From assembly GCF_000271665.2 (NCBI RefSeq), contig NZ_CP010978.1:3998501-4062500 (forward strand): a DNA stretch of 64,000 nt, given 5' to 3'. This document shows, piece after piece, positions 54,705-64,000 of this stretch; the stretch's first letter is position 1, and each line of letters starts with the position of its first letter. The notes under the pieces are model-generated. The model made no database searches, was not told the DNA's origin, and was given only the letters and a program-made list of their open reading frames with translations. The DNA comes from Pelosinus fermentans JBW45 (GTDB lineage: Bacteria > Bacillota > Negativicutes > DSM-13327). Both the position numbers and the translations under genes were made by a program.

Positions 54705-54861
54705 TGAACCGCGAAGACGCGAAGAATATGAAACAATGGGGAGCTAAAAAGGAACCACAGAGGCGCAGAGAACACTGAGAAAAGATATAATTAGGGCTAA
54801 AAACCTCTGTGCTCTCCTTTGTGTGCCGCGAGCGGCGGCATTGTGCCTTTGTGGTTCGTAG
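54705..54861. repeat. Dispersed repeat element, longest copy
   Basis: Begins GAACCGCGAAGACGCGAAG, then GGAACCACAGAGGCGCAGAG, a spacer, and CCTCTGTGCTCTCC with a final GTGCCTTTGTGGTTCGT. The right arm is split by TGCCGCGAGCGGCGGCAT, itself a small hairpin, so another short palindrome may have inserted. It lies between convergent-free minus-strand genes yueI and the permease. Confidence 0.75.
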
Positions 54862-54877
54862 AGAAAAACCTTTAACA

Positions 54878-56281
54878 TCAAATTAAGAAGATGGCAACGA
54901 TTGTTGTTACAAAGAGGCCAATCATTACTGGCAGCAAATTACGCCGTGCTAATTCGAAAGGACTCACATTACAAATGGCCGCAGCGGCGATTACACTCCA
55001 AGGAATTAAAGTGCCCCCGCCAGTAAAAACTGCAGCAATTTGCCCTAATGCAGTCAAAGTTCCTATACCTGAACCAATCGAAACGGAAAAAAGCTTCGCT
55101 AGGGACCCAACGAGGGATATACCTGAAAATCCAGAGCCATCGAGACCTGTTATAATCCCCACAATCATGATCGTAAATGCCCCAATTGTCGGACTGATAG
55201 AAACCATTTGAGCCATAGCTAAACCTAAATCATTGACTAATCCTTGTGATCCTAAAGGCAGGATCTTGCCAAATATAGAAGTAAAGCCACTATCACCCAA
55301 GTAGAAAAATGCAGCGATGGGAATAATCGGCCCAAAGACCGTAATGCCAAACTTCAATCCCTCTAGCAAATAGAAAGTCGTTTTTTCAATGCCATTATTG
55401 CGATGAGCTACAAGAGATATGATAATCATAATGAATATAGAGGTTCCGCCAATCAAAGCCGTTGCATCTGATCCTCGTAAATTAAAAGCATATAGTGCGG
55501 CCACATCCAAGCCAAAGAGGATCGGCACCATAGCTGCAATCCATCCTTTAGTTTTAGCAGAAAGGGAAGTATGAATAAGCAGATCTTCTTGCTCATTAGG
55601 ATCACTTACTACAACCGTTTCATTTTCTACCGTTAGCTTCCCAAGAGCCATATCTCTTTTTAATAACCAATAAGCAGCACTTACCGTTACCACTCCCATT
55701 ACAATCAATAAGGGGATACTTGCACTTACTACCTCCTGGACTGGAATACCTGCGGCTGCAGCTGTCAATTTCGGTGCGCCTTGAATCACCAAATCCCCGG
55801 ATAGAGCAATTCCATGTCCAAACAAGTTCATAGCAACTGCAACCCCCATAGCTGGTAAGCCTACGCGACGACTGACTGGCAGCAATACAGCACCCATAAG
55901 TGCTGCTGCTGGTGAAGGCCAAAAAAAGAAGGAAATGATCATCATGAACAATCCAATGAGCCAATATGCCATACCAGGAGTGCGAATGATCCTTACAAAA
56001 GGCTCTACCATAATTTCGTTGACCCCTGCATGAAGCAGGGCTTTACTCATAGCTACGATGAGAGAAATAATCAAAATCGTACCTGACAGTTCATTGATTG
56101 CATAAACAAAACTATTAAATATCCCAATAACTGCTTGATTCAATGTTCCTGTTGCCACATAGCCCATTAAGAATATCCCAATAATGCAGATCAGACTTGT
56201 ATCTCTGCGCATTGTCATGGTAAGGATTATCAAAAGAATAAAACTAGTGAAAATCCAATGTAAAGAAGTCAGTTCAAACAT
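54878..56281 (-). CDS. Multi-helix permease of the ion-transporter superfamily, substrate unknown
   Basis: A 467-residue membrane protein with about eleven helices (SLICIIGIFLMGYVATGTL, AYWLIGLFMMIISFFFWPS, FGITVFGPIIPIAAFFYLG). Pairs of Gly/Pro/Ser-rich stretches, FFWPSPAAALMGAVLLP in the first half and FTGGGTLIPWSVIAAAA in the second, suggest the two hairpin re-entrant loops of secondary anion/Na+ transporters. I cannot assign the substrate. It ends just after the repeat element and is followed upstream by an amino acid permease with its own terminator. Confidence 0.7.
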   Translation of the reverse strand: MFELTSLHWIFTSFILLIILTMTMRRDTSLICIIGIFLMGYVATGTLNQAVIGIFNSFVYAINELSGTILIISLIVAMSKALLHAGVNEIMVEPFVRIIRTPGMAYWLIGLFMMIISFFFWPSPAAALMGAVLLPVSRRVGLPAMGVAVAMNLFGHGIALSGDLVIQGAPKLTAAAAGIPVQEVVSASIPLLIVMGVVTVSAAYWLLKRDMALGKLTVENETVVVSDPNEQEDLLIHTSLSAKTKGWIAAMVPILFGLDVAALYAFNLRGSDATALIGGTSIFIMIIISLVAHRNNGIEKTTFYLLEGLKFGITVFGPIIPIAAFFYLGDSGFTSIFGKILPLGSQGLVNDLGLAMAQMVSISPTIGAFTIMIVGIITGLDGSGFSGISLVGSLAKLFSVSIGSGIGTLTALGQIAAVFTGGGTLIPWSVIAAAAICNVSPFELARRNLLPVMIGLFVTTIVAIFLI

Positions 56282-56365
56282 TAAACTTCCCCCTCTAAAT
56301 TCAGTACTATGACAGTGTATGCAAATGATAGGAAAAGAGCTACTAAAAGACTGCTACAAAACATA

Positions 56366-56398
56366 AAGCTCAGTTCTGCCTATCGCAAAACTGAGCTT
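56366..56398 (-). terminator. Terminator of the amino acid permease gene
   Basis: AAGCTCAGTT and AACTGAGCTT form a perfect 10-pair stem; the minus-strand side is followed by TTATGTTTTG. Confidence 0.7.
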
Positions 56399-56454
56399 AT
56401 AAATATTGAAAATACTACATAACAGCTTACAAGCAAACTATAAAATCACTCTAC

Positions 56455-57852
56455 TTACTTTTGATTTGGTTTGTTATTCTCATGTAAGTTACTATGAGAA
56501 TAACCATACATCCCATAAATGACTAAACCAATCGCACTCCAGATAAAGAACCGAATCCAAGTTGCAAAGGCCAAATTATACATGATATAAAAACAACAAA
56601 GTACTGCTAATGTAACAACAATATTTACTGCGGGACAGCGGAATGGACGTTCCATATCCGGCTTGGTTTTACGAAGAACAACGACTCCAATCGTGGCTAT
56701 GACAAAGGCAAACAAAGTACCAATGCTACACATCTCAGCAACAATGCCAATCGGGGTGAAACCGCTGATGAGGGCAACACCAACACCCACTATGATGGTA
56801 ATTACATGAGGAGTCCGATATTTCTCATGAATTTTTCCAAGAACCGATGGGATGAGTCCATCCCGAGACATTGTGAAAAATACCCTGGTTTGTGCATACA
56901 TCATAACTAATAATACCGTAGAAAGTCCGCAGATTGCCCCCGTTCCAACTAATGCCGAACCAAAATTATAACCAAGAGCCCGCAGAACATAAGCTACCGG
57001 TTCTGCATTATTTAATTGATAATAGGGCACGACTCCTGTCATAACGGCAGCTACAGCAATGTATAAAACAGTACATACGGCTAAGGATCCTATAATCCCA
57101 ATAGGCATATCCCGCTTAGGATTACGGGTTTCTTCGGCAGCAGTAGCAATCGAATCAACACCAAGATAGGCAAAGAATATAACTGCCGCTCCAGCAGAAA
57201 CACCAGCAAAACCAAAAGGCATAAACGGCGTCCAATTCGCAACATCCACCTTGGGTCCAGCCATTAGCAAAAATATAAAAATCGCACCCAGTTTTATAGC
57301 CACCAATACCCGATTTACTGTCACACTTTCTTTGACGCCAAGCACTAATAAAAACGTCATAAACAACGTGACTAAAACGGCGGGCAAATTCACAATACCT
57401 CCATCTGCCGGAACCGCTGTTAATGCCAAGGGTATATCAATTCCCCCTGATTTGAGCAGCCCAACGGTATAAGCGGACCACCCACCCGCAACGGCACTGG
57501 CTCCTACAGAATACTCCAATACCAGATTCCAGCCAACCAGCCAGGCAATTCCCTCACCTAAAGCCGTATAGGTGTAAGTATAGGCACTGCCAGCAATAGG
57601 AACCATGGAAGCAAGTTCCGCATAGGCAAGACATACAAAGGCACAAGTAATACCCGATATAACAAAAGATAGCATAATACCAGGTCCAGCATATTTAGCA
57701 GCTGCTACACCAGTTAAAACAAAAATCCCTGTACCAATAATTACGCCGATCCCAATTAATATAATATCTATGGCTTCCATAGTCTTTTTAAGAGAATGTG
57801 TCTTGGCTTCGTGTTCCATTATCGTAATGCTTTTCGTGCGAAAAATATCCAT
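56455..57852 (-). CDS. APC family amino acid permease
   Basis: A 465-residue transporter with about twelve helices of the YfnA/cationic amino acid type. The first helix motif IGVIIGTGIFVLTGVAAAKY and AGPGIMLSFVISG bind substrate; FFAYLGVDSIATAAEETRNP is the family signature in the middle. It is encoded just downstream of tyrosine phenol-lyase, so tyrosine or another aromatic amino acid is a reasonable substrate (inference). A strong ribosome binding site, AGGAGG, precedes the ATG. Confidence 0.86.
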   Translation of the reverse strand: MDIFRTKSITIMEHEAKTHSLKKTMEAIDIILIGIGVIIGTGIFVLTGVAAAKYAGPGIMLSFVISGITCAFVCLAYAELASMVPIAGSAYTYTYTALGEGIAWLVGWNLVLEYSVGASAVAGGWSAYTVGLLKSGGIDIPLALTAVPADGGIVNLPAVLVTLFMTFLLVLGVKESVTVNRVLVAIKLGAIFIFLLMAGPKVDVANWTPFMPFGFAGVSAGAAVIFFAYLGVDSIATAAEETRNPKRDMPIGIIGSLAVCTVLYIAVAAVMTGVVPYYQLNNAEPVAYVLRALGYNFGSALVGTGAICGLSTVLLVMMYAQTRVFFTMSRDGLIPSVLGKIHEKYRTPHVITIIVGVGVALISGFTPIGIVAEMCSIGTLFAFVIATIGVVVLRKTKPDMERPFRCPAVNIVVTLAVLCCFYIMYNLAFATWIRFFIWSAIGLVIYGMYGYSHSNLHENNKPNQK

Positions 57853-57942
57853 TGGTCATCCTCCTACTAAAATAAAATTCTTCCAAGGGTATTACTTCCA
57901 GGTTTATTGATACTTTCCTGCATTTCTTTTCCATCCTAAAAT

Positions 57943-57983
57943 TAGCTCTATTTGGAAAAGTAATACTTTTTCAAATAGAGCTA
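57943..57983 (-). terminator. Terminator of tyrosine phenol-lyase
   Basis: TAGCTCTATTTG and CAAATAGAGCTA form a perfect stem, extended by A-T pairs, with AATTTTAGG on the minus side. It separates tpl from the permease, so the permease may be expressed independently. Confidence 0.8.
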
Positions 57984-58011
57984 TGAAAAGGACTCAATTA
58001 ATTTCTATTCA

Positions 58012-59418
<1,407 letters not shown>

Positions 59419-59487
59419 TCATTTTTTTAGTGACTGCATCTTTGCTCTTTCCTACTCTAAAATAGCGGTAAGCCCACTATAGTTAAA

Positions 59488-59503
59488 TGCAAAAAGTGTG
59501 CCA
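59488..59503 (-). promoter_or_regulatory. Sigma-54 promoter of tpl
   Basis: On the minus strand TGGCACACTTTTTGCA fits the -24/-12 consensus, with GG and GC separated by ten bases. It lies about 100 bases before the tpl start. The adjacent gene encodes a sigma-54 activator. Confidence 0.88.
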
Positions 59504-59539
59504 AGTCTTCAAGTACGATTGTACTTAGATTGGCACACT
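59497..59539. promoter_or_regulatory. Large inverted repeat upstream of tpl
   Basis: GTGTGCCAA at 59497 is matched by TTGGCACAC at the other end, and the centre is AAGTAC-GATT-GTACTT, also palindromic. The left arm overlaps the sigma-54 -24 element. Further up, AAAGTTTCC occurs twice, 19 bases apart (59575 and 59594). These are candidate binding sites for the TyrR-like activator, but none matches the enteric TyrR box. Confidence 0.55.
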
Positions 59540-59650
59540 CAAGATTCTATGATTTGGCAATCTTTTATTGAAAGAAAGTTTCCAATAGTGCAAAAAGTTT
59601 CCGTTTGCTTATCCTAAGCCGTGTAAAATGCGAAAGGATGTTAAAATGAT

Positions 59651-61207
59651 TTATTCATTGGCTAAATTATATTTCCGCAGCTTCTTTAATACCGCCGTGT
59701 GAGATAAATCCAAGACAGAACCAACTCGCCGGGAAGAACGGTATCGTCTTAGCGTTTCTTTTAAAATAGCACGTTCTGCCTCAGCCAAACGTTCTTTTAA
59801 GCTCTGATAGGTCTCAAATTGTATGGTTGATAAGGGATTGGCTGTCGCTGCGATTCTCCCCAGACAGATGTGTTCCGGACGAACCTTAGAACCCTCTACT
59901 AGATTTACTGCCCGCTCAATAACATTTTCCAGTTCCCGTACATTGCCAGGCCAGTTATACTGCTCTAGCCGTTCTAATGCCTCTTTACTAAAACCATTCA
60001 CTGGACGACGCATTTTATCCGCAAAACGCTGTAGAAAGTACTCAGCTAACAAACCAATATCTTCTGGGCGCTCCCGCAAAGGAGGAATCGTAAGAGGAAT
60101 CACATTTAAGCGGTAATACAAATCTTCCCGAAATGCTCCACGAACCACCATATCCTCCAAATTTCGATTGGTAGCCGTTATGACACGTACATCTACCGCA
60201 ACTTCACGAGAACTGCCCAAACGTCGTACTCGCCGTTCCTGAAGTACCCTCAGTAATTTCACCTGCAAATGCACTGACATTTCTCCTATTTCATCTAAGA
60301 ATAGAGTGCCACCATTGGATAATTCAAAGAGTCCTGGCTTCCCCCCCTTGACTGCTCCCGTAAAAGCTCCCTCTTCGTAGCCAAATAGTTCACTCTCCAT
60401 TAAGGTTTCTGGAATCGCTGCACAATTAATCGGCACGAAAGTACCTTGGGATCTTGCAGAGCCGCTATGCAGTGCCCTTGCAAAAAGTTCCTTGCCAGTT
60501 CCCGTCTCTCCCCGAATCAAAACAGTAGAATCACTTAATGCATATCTGCGGGATTGCAGAATCAATTCTTTCATGACCATACTGTCACAGGTAATATCAC
60601 CAAAATCGACAGGCAGAGACGCTGTCATCTTTTTCACCAGTTCTCTGACATCCCCAATATCACGGAGTACTGTTACGACACCAATTACCTCATTATTAGT
60701 ATCCTTAAGAGGAACGGTACTAATCACACAATAGCTGCTGATGCATTCAACGAACATTTCTTGATCTTTATAGGAGCAGCCCGTTTTTAACGTCTCTGCC
60801 ACCAGTGCATTCCAGGAGGAATTCTCGATGGATTGTCCGATCATTGTTCTTGAAGAAATCTTTAGGATGCGAGCAGCGGCAGCATTACATTGAATAATAC
60901 TGCCATCACAATTCACTACTAAAATTCCATCTCGGACGGAAGTTAAGACAGCATCAAGCTGTTCCACCCGTTCTTTTGAAGGCATAAAGCGGGTTATCTC
61001 CACACTATGTACATCAGCTACCCTTTCGAGCGCCTCAATCAGTTCTTTCGCGTCCTTTTGAAGCACACCTTGGCACTCTAAAAACACAGCCCCTTGCTCC
61101 ACTTCAATAGTTACGATGTTAATTTTGCGTTCTTCCAGAATGATGCTAATATCGCGAACTAACCCAATACGGTCACTACAAGGCATGCGCAAACGCAAGC
61201 TTCTCAC
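59651..61207 (-). CDS. TyrR-like sigma-54-dependent activator
   Basis: A 518-residue regulator. Residues 1-75 resemble an ACT domain (RIGLVRDISIILEERKIN); a PAS domain follows at about 80-190 (LTSVRDGILVVNCDGSIIQC). The AAA+ domain has GETGTGKE, ELFGYEEGAFTGA for sigma-54 contact, and FLDEIGEM. The C-terminal helix-turn-helix ends SHTAVLKKLRKYNL, like TyrR. It should sense aromatic amino acids and activate tpl, whose gene and sigma-54 promoter lie next to it (inference). Confidence 0.9.
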   Translation of the reverse strand: MRSLRLRMPCSDRIGLVRDISIILEERKINIVTIEVEQGAVFLECQGVLQKDAKELIEALERVADVHSVEITRFMPSKERVEQLDAVLTSVRDGILVVNCDGSIIQCNAAAARILKISSRTMIGQSIENSSWNALVAETLKTGCSYKDQEMFVECISSYCVISTVPLKDTNNEVIGVVTVLRDIGDVRELVKKMTASLPVDFGDITCDSMVMKELILQSRRYALSDSTVLIRGETGTGKELFARALHSGSARSQGTFVPINCAAIPETLMESELFGYEEGAFTGAVKGGKPGLFELSNGGTLFLDEIGEMSVHLQVKLLRVLQERRVRRLGSSREVAVDVRVITATNRNLEDMVVRGAFREDLYYRLNVIPLTIPPLRERPEDIGLLAEYFLQRFADKMRRPVNGFSKEALERLEQYNWPGNVRELENVIERAVNLVEGSKVRPEHICLGRIAATANPLSTIQFETYQSLKERLAEAERAILKETLRRYRSSRRVGSVLDLSHTAVLKKLRKYNLANE

Positions 61208-61246
61208 TCCCCTTTATCACATGCAGCTAGATGGGTATTTATAAGG

Positions 61247-61792
61247 CTAGCTGATTTCAATAAAATATTTTCGCCAGAAATCAAGAATTTTTTTATTCTT
61301 CAGCCAATTTTCATCTGAATTAATAATTACTAGATTACAGATTTCTAACATCCCCTTGACATCTTCGTCATAAGAATATAGTCTTTTCTCAATATTACTG
61401 TCACTCCGACTATAGATTCTTTGCCTGCATTCATCTTTTGAAGCAAAAACCCCTACTAATAAAACCCTTTCATTAAAGTGCTTCTTCAATTCTCTGGCCC
61501 CATGAACATCTACTACAATTGACCTCGTTTGCTGATTCTTTATTACTTCATGGATAGACTTCAGATTGGATGCATATAGATTTCCGCTATATTCGGTAAC
61601 TTCCAGCAACTCCCCCTTCTCTTTCATCCCAAGTATGTTTTCACGAGTAGTAAAGTGGTAATGTACACCATCAACTTCGCTCTTTCTTGGTTTTCTTGAG
61701 GTAAAAGTAATAATCGGGGCAGCGCCCACATATTTTTGTATCGTTGTCTTCCCTGAACCACTAGGGCCTGTAAATGAAATAATCGAAAACAT
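61247..61792 (-). CDS. Guanylate kinase-like P-loop protein
   Basis: A 181-residue nucleotide-binding protein. The P-loop is FTGPSGSGKTT near residue 7, and FTSRKPRKSEVDGVHYHF matches the GMP-binding region of guanylate kinases. The tail (KILDFWRKYF) and overall length differ from canonical Gmk, so it is probably a paralogue, perhaps acting on another nucleotide or signalling molecule. It stands alone, upstream of the TyrR-like gene on the same strand. Confidence 0.75.
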   Translation of the reverse strand: MFSIISFTGPSGSGKTTIQKYVGAAPIITFTSRKPRKSEVDGVHYHFTTRENILGMKEKGELLEVTEYSGNLYASNLKSIHEVIKNQQTRSIVVDVHGARELKKHFNERVLLVGVFASKDECRQRIYSRSDSNIEKRLYSYDEDVKGMLEICNLVIINSDENWLKNKKILDFWRKYFIEIS

Positions 61793-61828
61793 GATTCACC
61801 CCCGGATAGTATAAACTCATCGTACTTT

Positions 61829-61926
61829 ATATATATTCTTTGAAAAAGGAATATATATTTTTTTATGAGAAAAACGCTTCAAGAAGTTTCCTTCTATACC
61901 AAAAGGTAGAAGGAAGATTCTTTTTT
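61829..61926 (+). terminator. Two successive hairpins with T-runs before the diguanylate cyclase gene
   Basis: First, ATATATATTC with GAATATATAT and a T-run at 61858-61864. Second, TTCCTTCTATACC with GGTAGAAGGAA followed by TTTTTT at 61921. Both have their T-runs on the plus strand, where no plus-strand gene precedes them, so they may form a leader of the downstream gene. Confidence 0.55.
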
Positions 61927-62005
61927 ATTATCGAACTATATTAAGTCATTATAATACTATTTTTGACAACTCTTCTCTAAATCCAGTTTACCTAGGAGGA
62001 AACCC

Positions 62006-63280
62006 ATGCCAAGAACCTACAAAAAAAGAGTCAGCAAGAACTCTACGATTAATAAGGCTATTTTGCCTCAAATAAATAGCAGCGCTGTTGCTACCAAAAT
62101 ACTGTCTGCAATTCGCACCACTCCATTGGGAATTATACTGATCGCCGGAATCGCATTCTTTCATCTTGATGATCTGCCAGGTTCCTTTATCTCTGCCATA
62201 CCGACCACTTCTTATATGATACTTCTTTTCGGAATTGCAATTACCTCCTGTTTTAACCGAAGTCGTGCATTTTTCATCTTATTGATTCTATTTTTAAGCC
62301 AGTTAGGAATGTCCATCCCGATTCCTACACATTTAGATAAAACCGTTGCCCTGCATGGCATTTATTTAACAGTTAGTCTGCTGCTTCCTTTAAATTTGCT
62401 CTTTTTTGCATCTTGGTCAGAACGAGGAATTCTTTCAAGCTGGGGAAAAAGATGCTTTTTATTCATTTTTCTTCAAATGGTTTTTGTTATGGGTTTAGTA
62501 TTATCAGGAGATAGAGAGCTTTTCAACGAAATCAGTAAAAAACTGTTTGCTTTCTCTTTTATGCCCGAAACACCCATTCCTGATGCTGCTCTAGCTGCCT
62601 TTTTTCTGTCAGGCGTTTTACTATTGATCAAACGTCGAAGAAATAATACCCACTTTAAAATAACTATTTTTGGTGTCTTAGCAGCAGTCGCTTTTGCCCA
62701 TCATTTTAATGCCGCCCAGATTGCAATTCCCTTCTTTTATGCTGTTGCCGGATTAATGATCATCGTGTCGGTGATTCAAGACTATTATGTTAAAGCCTAT
62801 TTAGACGAGCTAACAGGTTTACCCTCGCGCCGTTCCTTAAACGAAGATATGTTGAAACTTGGCAGCAACTATACCATTGCGATGGTCGACGTCGACTTTT
62901 TCAAAAAGTTTAATGACACCTATGGGCATGATGCAGGTGACGATGTCCTTCGCTTAATTGGTAAGGTTATGAAAAACTTTAAAGGTGGTAAAACCTTTCG
63001 ATACGGCGGTGAGGAATTTACGGTATTATTCCCTGGTAAAAGCCTCAGTGAAGCAATCCCTTATTTAGAAGTGCTGCGAGAGGAAATCGCAAAAAGTAAA
63101 TTTGTATTGCGCCAGGATAGTAAACGCAAAAAAAATACCAATAAAAAGCTAAGTATTACCGTCAGCATCGGCGCAGCAGACTCCAATCATAAAGAAATCA
63201 GCCCTGATGAAGTTATTAAATTAGCAGATAAAGCCTTGTATCGAGCCAAAGAAAATGGCCGTAATTGCGTCAGTCAATAA
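62006..63280 (+). CDS. Membrane-bound diguanylate cyclase (GGDEF)
   Basis: A 424-residue protein with about seven or eight helices in residues 55-255, then a C-terminal GGDEF domain with LTGLPSRRSLNED, DVDFFKKFNDTYGHDAGDDV and RYGGEEF as the active site. It should make cyclic di-GMP from two GTP. No RxxD inhibitory site precedes RYGGEEF, so product inhibition through that site is not expected. The start follows TAGGAGG. A gene with the opposite activity type (HD-GYP) lies next to it at the window edge. Confidence 0.88.
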   Translation: MPRTYKKRVSKNSTINKAILPQINSSAVATKILSAIRTTPLGIILIAGIAFFHLDDLPGSFISAIPTTSYMILLFGIAITSCFNRSRAFFILLILFLSQLGMSIPIPTHLDKTVALHGIYLTVSLLLPLNLLFFASWSERGILSSWGKRCFLFIFLQMVFVMGLVLSGDRELFNEISKKLFAFSFMPETPIPDAALAAFFLSGVLLLIKRRRNNTHFKITIFGVLAAVAFAHHFNAAQIAIPFFYAVAGLMIIVSVIQDYYVKAYLDELTGLPSRRSLNEDMLKLGSNYTIAMVDVDFFKKFNDTYGHDAGDDVLRLIGKVMKNFKGGKTFRYGGEEFTVLFPGKSLSEAIPYLEVLREEIAKSKFVLRQDSKRKKNTNKKLSITVSIGAADSNHKEISPDEVIKLADKALYRAKENGRNCVSQ

Positions 63281-63370
63281 CAAAAGACGGAGTCATCTTT
63301 TTGTCATTATCAAGAACCCCCCCCTAAAAAAAGACATAAAAAATGCGTGGGGGAAAAAAAGGGTTAAAAA

Positions 63371-63392
63371 TTCCCCTCTGCGTCTCTGCGGT
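63371..63392. repeat. Half copy of the dispersed repeat
   Basis: TTCCCCTCTGCGTCTCTGCGGTT is the right arm alone; the left arm is missing. The DNA before it (63310-63360) is an A- and G-rich stretch. Confidence 0.55.
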
Positions 63393-63432
63393 TAAATCGT
63401 TCTATTTACTCTGTTTGCCATTATTAAGAAAA

Positions 63433-63473
63433 GCCCTCCTAGATGTAAAATCATTTCTACATCTAGGAGGGCT
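63433..63473. terminator. Bidirectional terminator
   Basis: GCCCTCCTAGATGTA and TACATCTAGGAGGGC form a 15-pair stem, with TTTTC on both sides. It lies between the convergent diguanylate cyclase and HD-GYP genes. Confidence 0.85.
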
Positions 63474-63494
63474 TTTCATCACTTCCGATATTGA

Positions 63495-64000
63495 TTACAT
63501 GACAAGCCCGACAATTTTTACTTCCTTATCTTTTATCATATCTATAAATTCATCATCAACTTGCAAGATAGGATATGTGGGCGTTACATTCGGCAAGAAT
63601 GCTACCTTCGCCTTGCGCCCATCTTCGAGGATTACAGAACTACTAAGCAGATAGTCATTAATACGACGGGAAAAAACATCACATACCGTTGGGTCTAGCT
63701 TTGTGAACATTTCCAGCTTAATTGCTTGCAAAAGCATAAACGGATTAATGCTTTCCGATTCCGCTATCATATTGCTTAAATGATTCACCACTCCGATCAC
63801 TCGGGCGAAGACATGAATATTTTCTCCAGATAATTGCTGGGGATACCCGCTGCCATCCATATATTCATGATGTTGAACAATTGCTGTTAAAATAGTAGGG
63901 GAAAGGGCTCTGCTATCTTTTAATAATTTGAAAGTTAAAAGTACATGAGTTTGTATCTTTTCCGAATGTGCCGTAACAGAATCTTTATCCATAAATAATT
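63495..64000 (-). CDS. HD-GYP domain protein, partial (cut by window edge)
   Basis: The visible 167 or so codons are the C-terminal part of an HD-GYP phosphodiesterase: HHEYMDGSGYPQQLSGENIH carries the HHExxDGxGYP signature, and ARVIGVVNHLSNM follows. The HD pair that should lie upstream is not in the window. The frame stays open to position 64000, so the internal ATG at 63992 is not the true start. Such proteins degrade cyclic di-GMP. It is convergent with the diguanylate cyclase gene. Confidence 0.85.
   Translation of the reverse strand, partial: LFMDKDSVTAHSEKIQTHVLLTFKLLKDSRALSPTILTAIVQHHEYMDGSGYPQQLSGENIHVFARVIGVVNHLSNMIAESESINPFMLLQAIKLEMFTKLDPTVCDVFSRRINDYLLSSSVILEDGRKAKVAFLPNVTPTYPILQVDDEFIDMIKDKEVKIVGLVM

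Noticed and set aside
59497-59539. Enteric-type TyrR box upstream of tpl
   Set aside because: The palindrome core is AAGTAC-GATT-GTACTT, not TGTAAA-N6-TTTACA.

Overview
The window looks like chromosome of a diderm, low-GC Firmicute of the Negativicutes (Pelosinus/Sporomusa-like; inferred). Ribosome binding sites are strong GGAGG types and housekeeping genes are Firmicute-like (YueI, TcdA, EpsC-type CysE), yet a complete TonB-dependent outer-membrane receptor is present. No rRNA, tRNA, CRISPR array or intact insertion sequence was seen. A dispersed intergenic repeat built on AACCGCAGAGGCGCAGAG and its inverse occurs about six times, only in the flanking parts.

Left flank (1-13.1 kb): an EVE protein, a strange degenerate-repeat stretch, an SDR, a flavoprotein plus ferredoxin-nitroreductase pair, an EFR1-type ferredoxin with an AraC regulator, a short cyclase, TcdA, a probable type I toxin-antitoxin locus, and two tandem LeuC/LeuD-type hydro-lyase pairs facing a LysR regulator.

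Centre (13.1-51 kb): a metallophore island, by eye richer in GC than its flanks. Most of it is one minus-strand biosynthetic operon (43.9 to about 20 kb). It encodes a fatty-acyl-AMP ligase with carrier, a KS-AT-CP-Cy-A-CP-Ox-TubC-Cy megasynthase, an A-E/MT-PCP protein with half a Cy domain, a TubC-Cy-A-PCP-TE terminal module, a thiazolinyl imide reductase fused to a methyltransferase, a saccharopine-dehydrogenase-like protein, a type II thioesterase and, after a gap, a serine acetyltransferase. All three adenylation domains carry the cysteine code. I infer a lipid-primed, yersiniabactin-like chain with one malonate-derived unit and three cysteine heterocycles: one probably oxidised to thiazole, one possibly reduced to thiazolidine and methylated. 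No salicylate genes are present. Around it lie AraC regulators, a YbtP/YbtQ-like ABC pair, a MATE exporter, an ECF transporter (T, double A, S) and a TonB receptor. Four Fur-box-like sites, one inside the predicted main promoter, imply iron repression. Fragments of a second MATE gene, another AraC gene and perhaps a transposase mark past rearrangement.

Right flank (51-64 kb): a cysteine hydrolase, a cobalamin riboswitch followed by terminators but no evident gene, an iron alcohol dehydrogenase, YueI, two permeases, tyrosine phenol-lyase with a clear sigma-54 promoter and an adjacent TyrR-like activator, a guanylate-kinase-like protein, a diguanylate cyclase, and an HD-GYP protein cut by the window edge.
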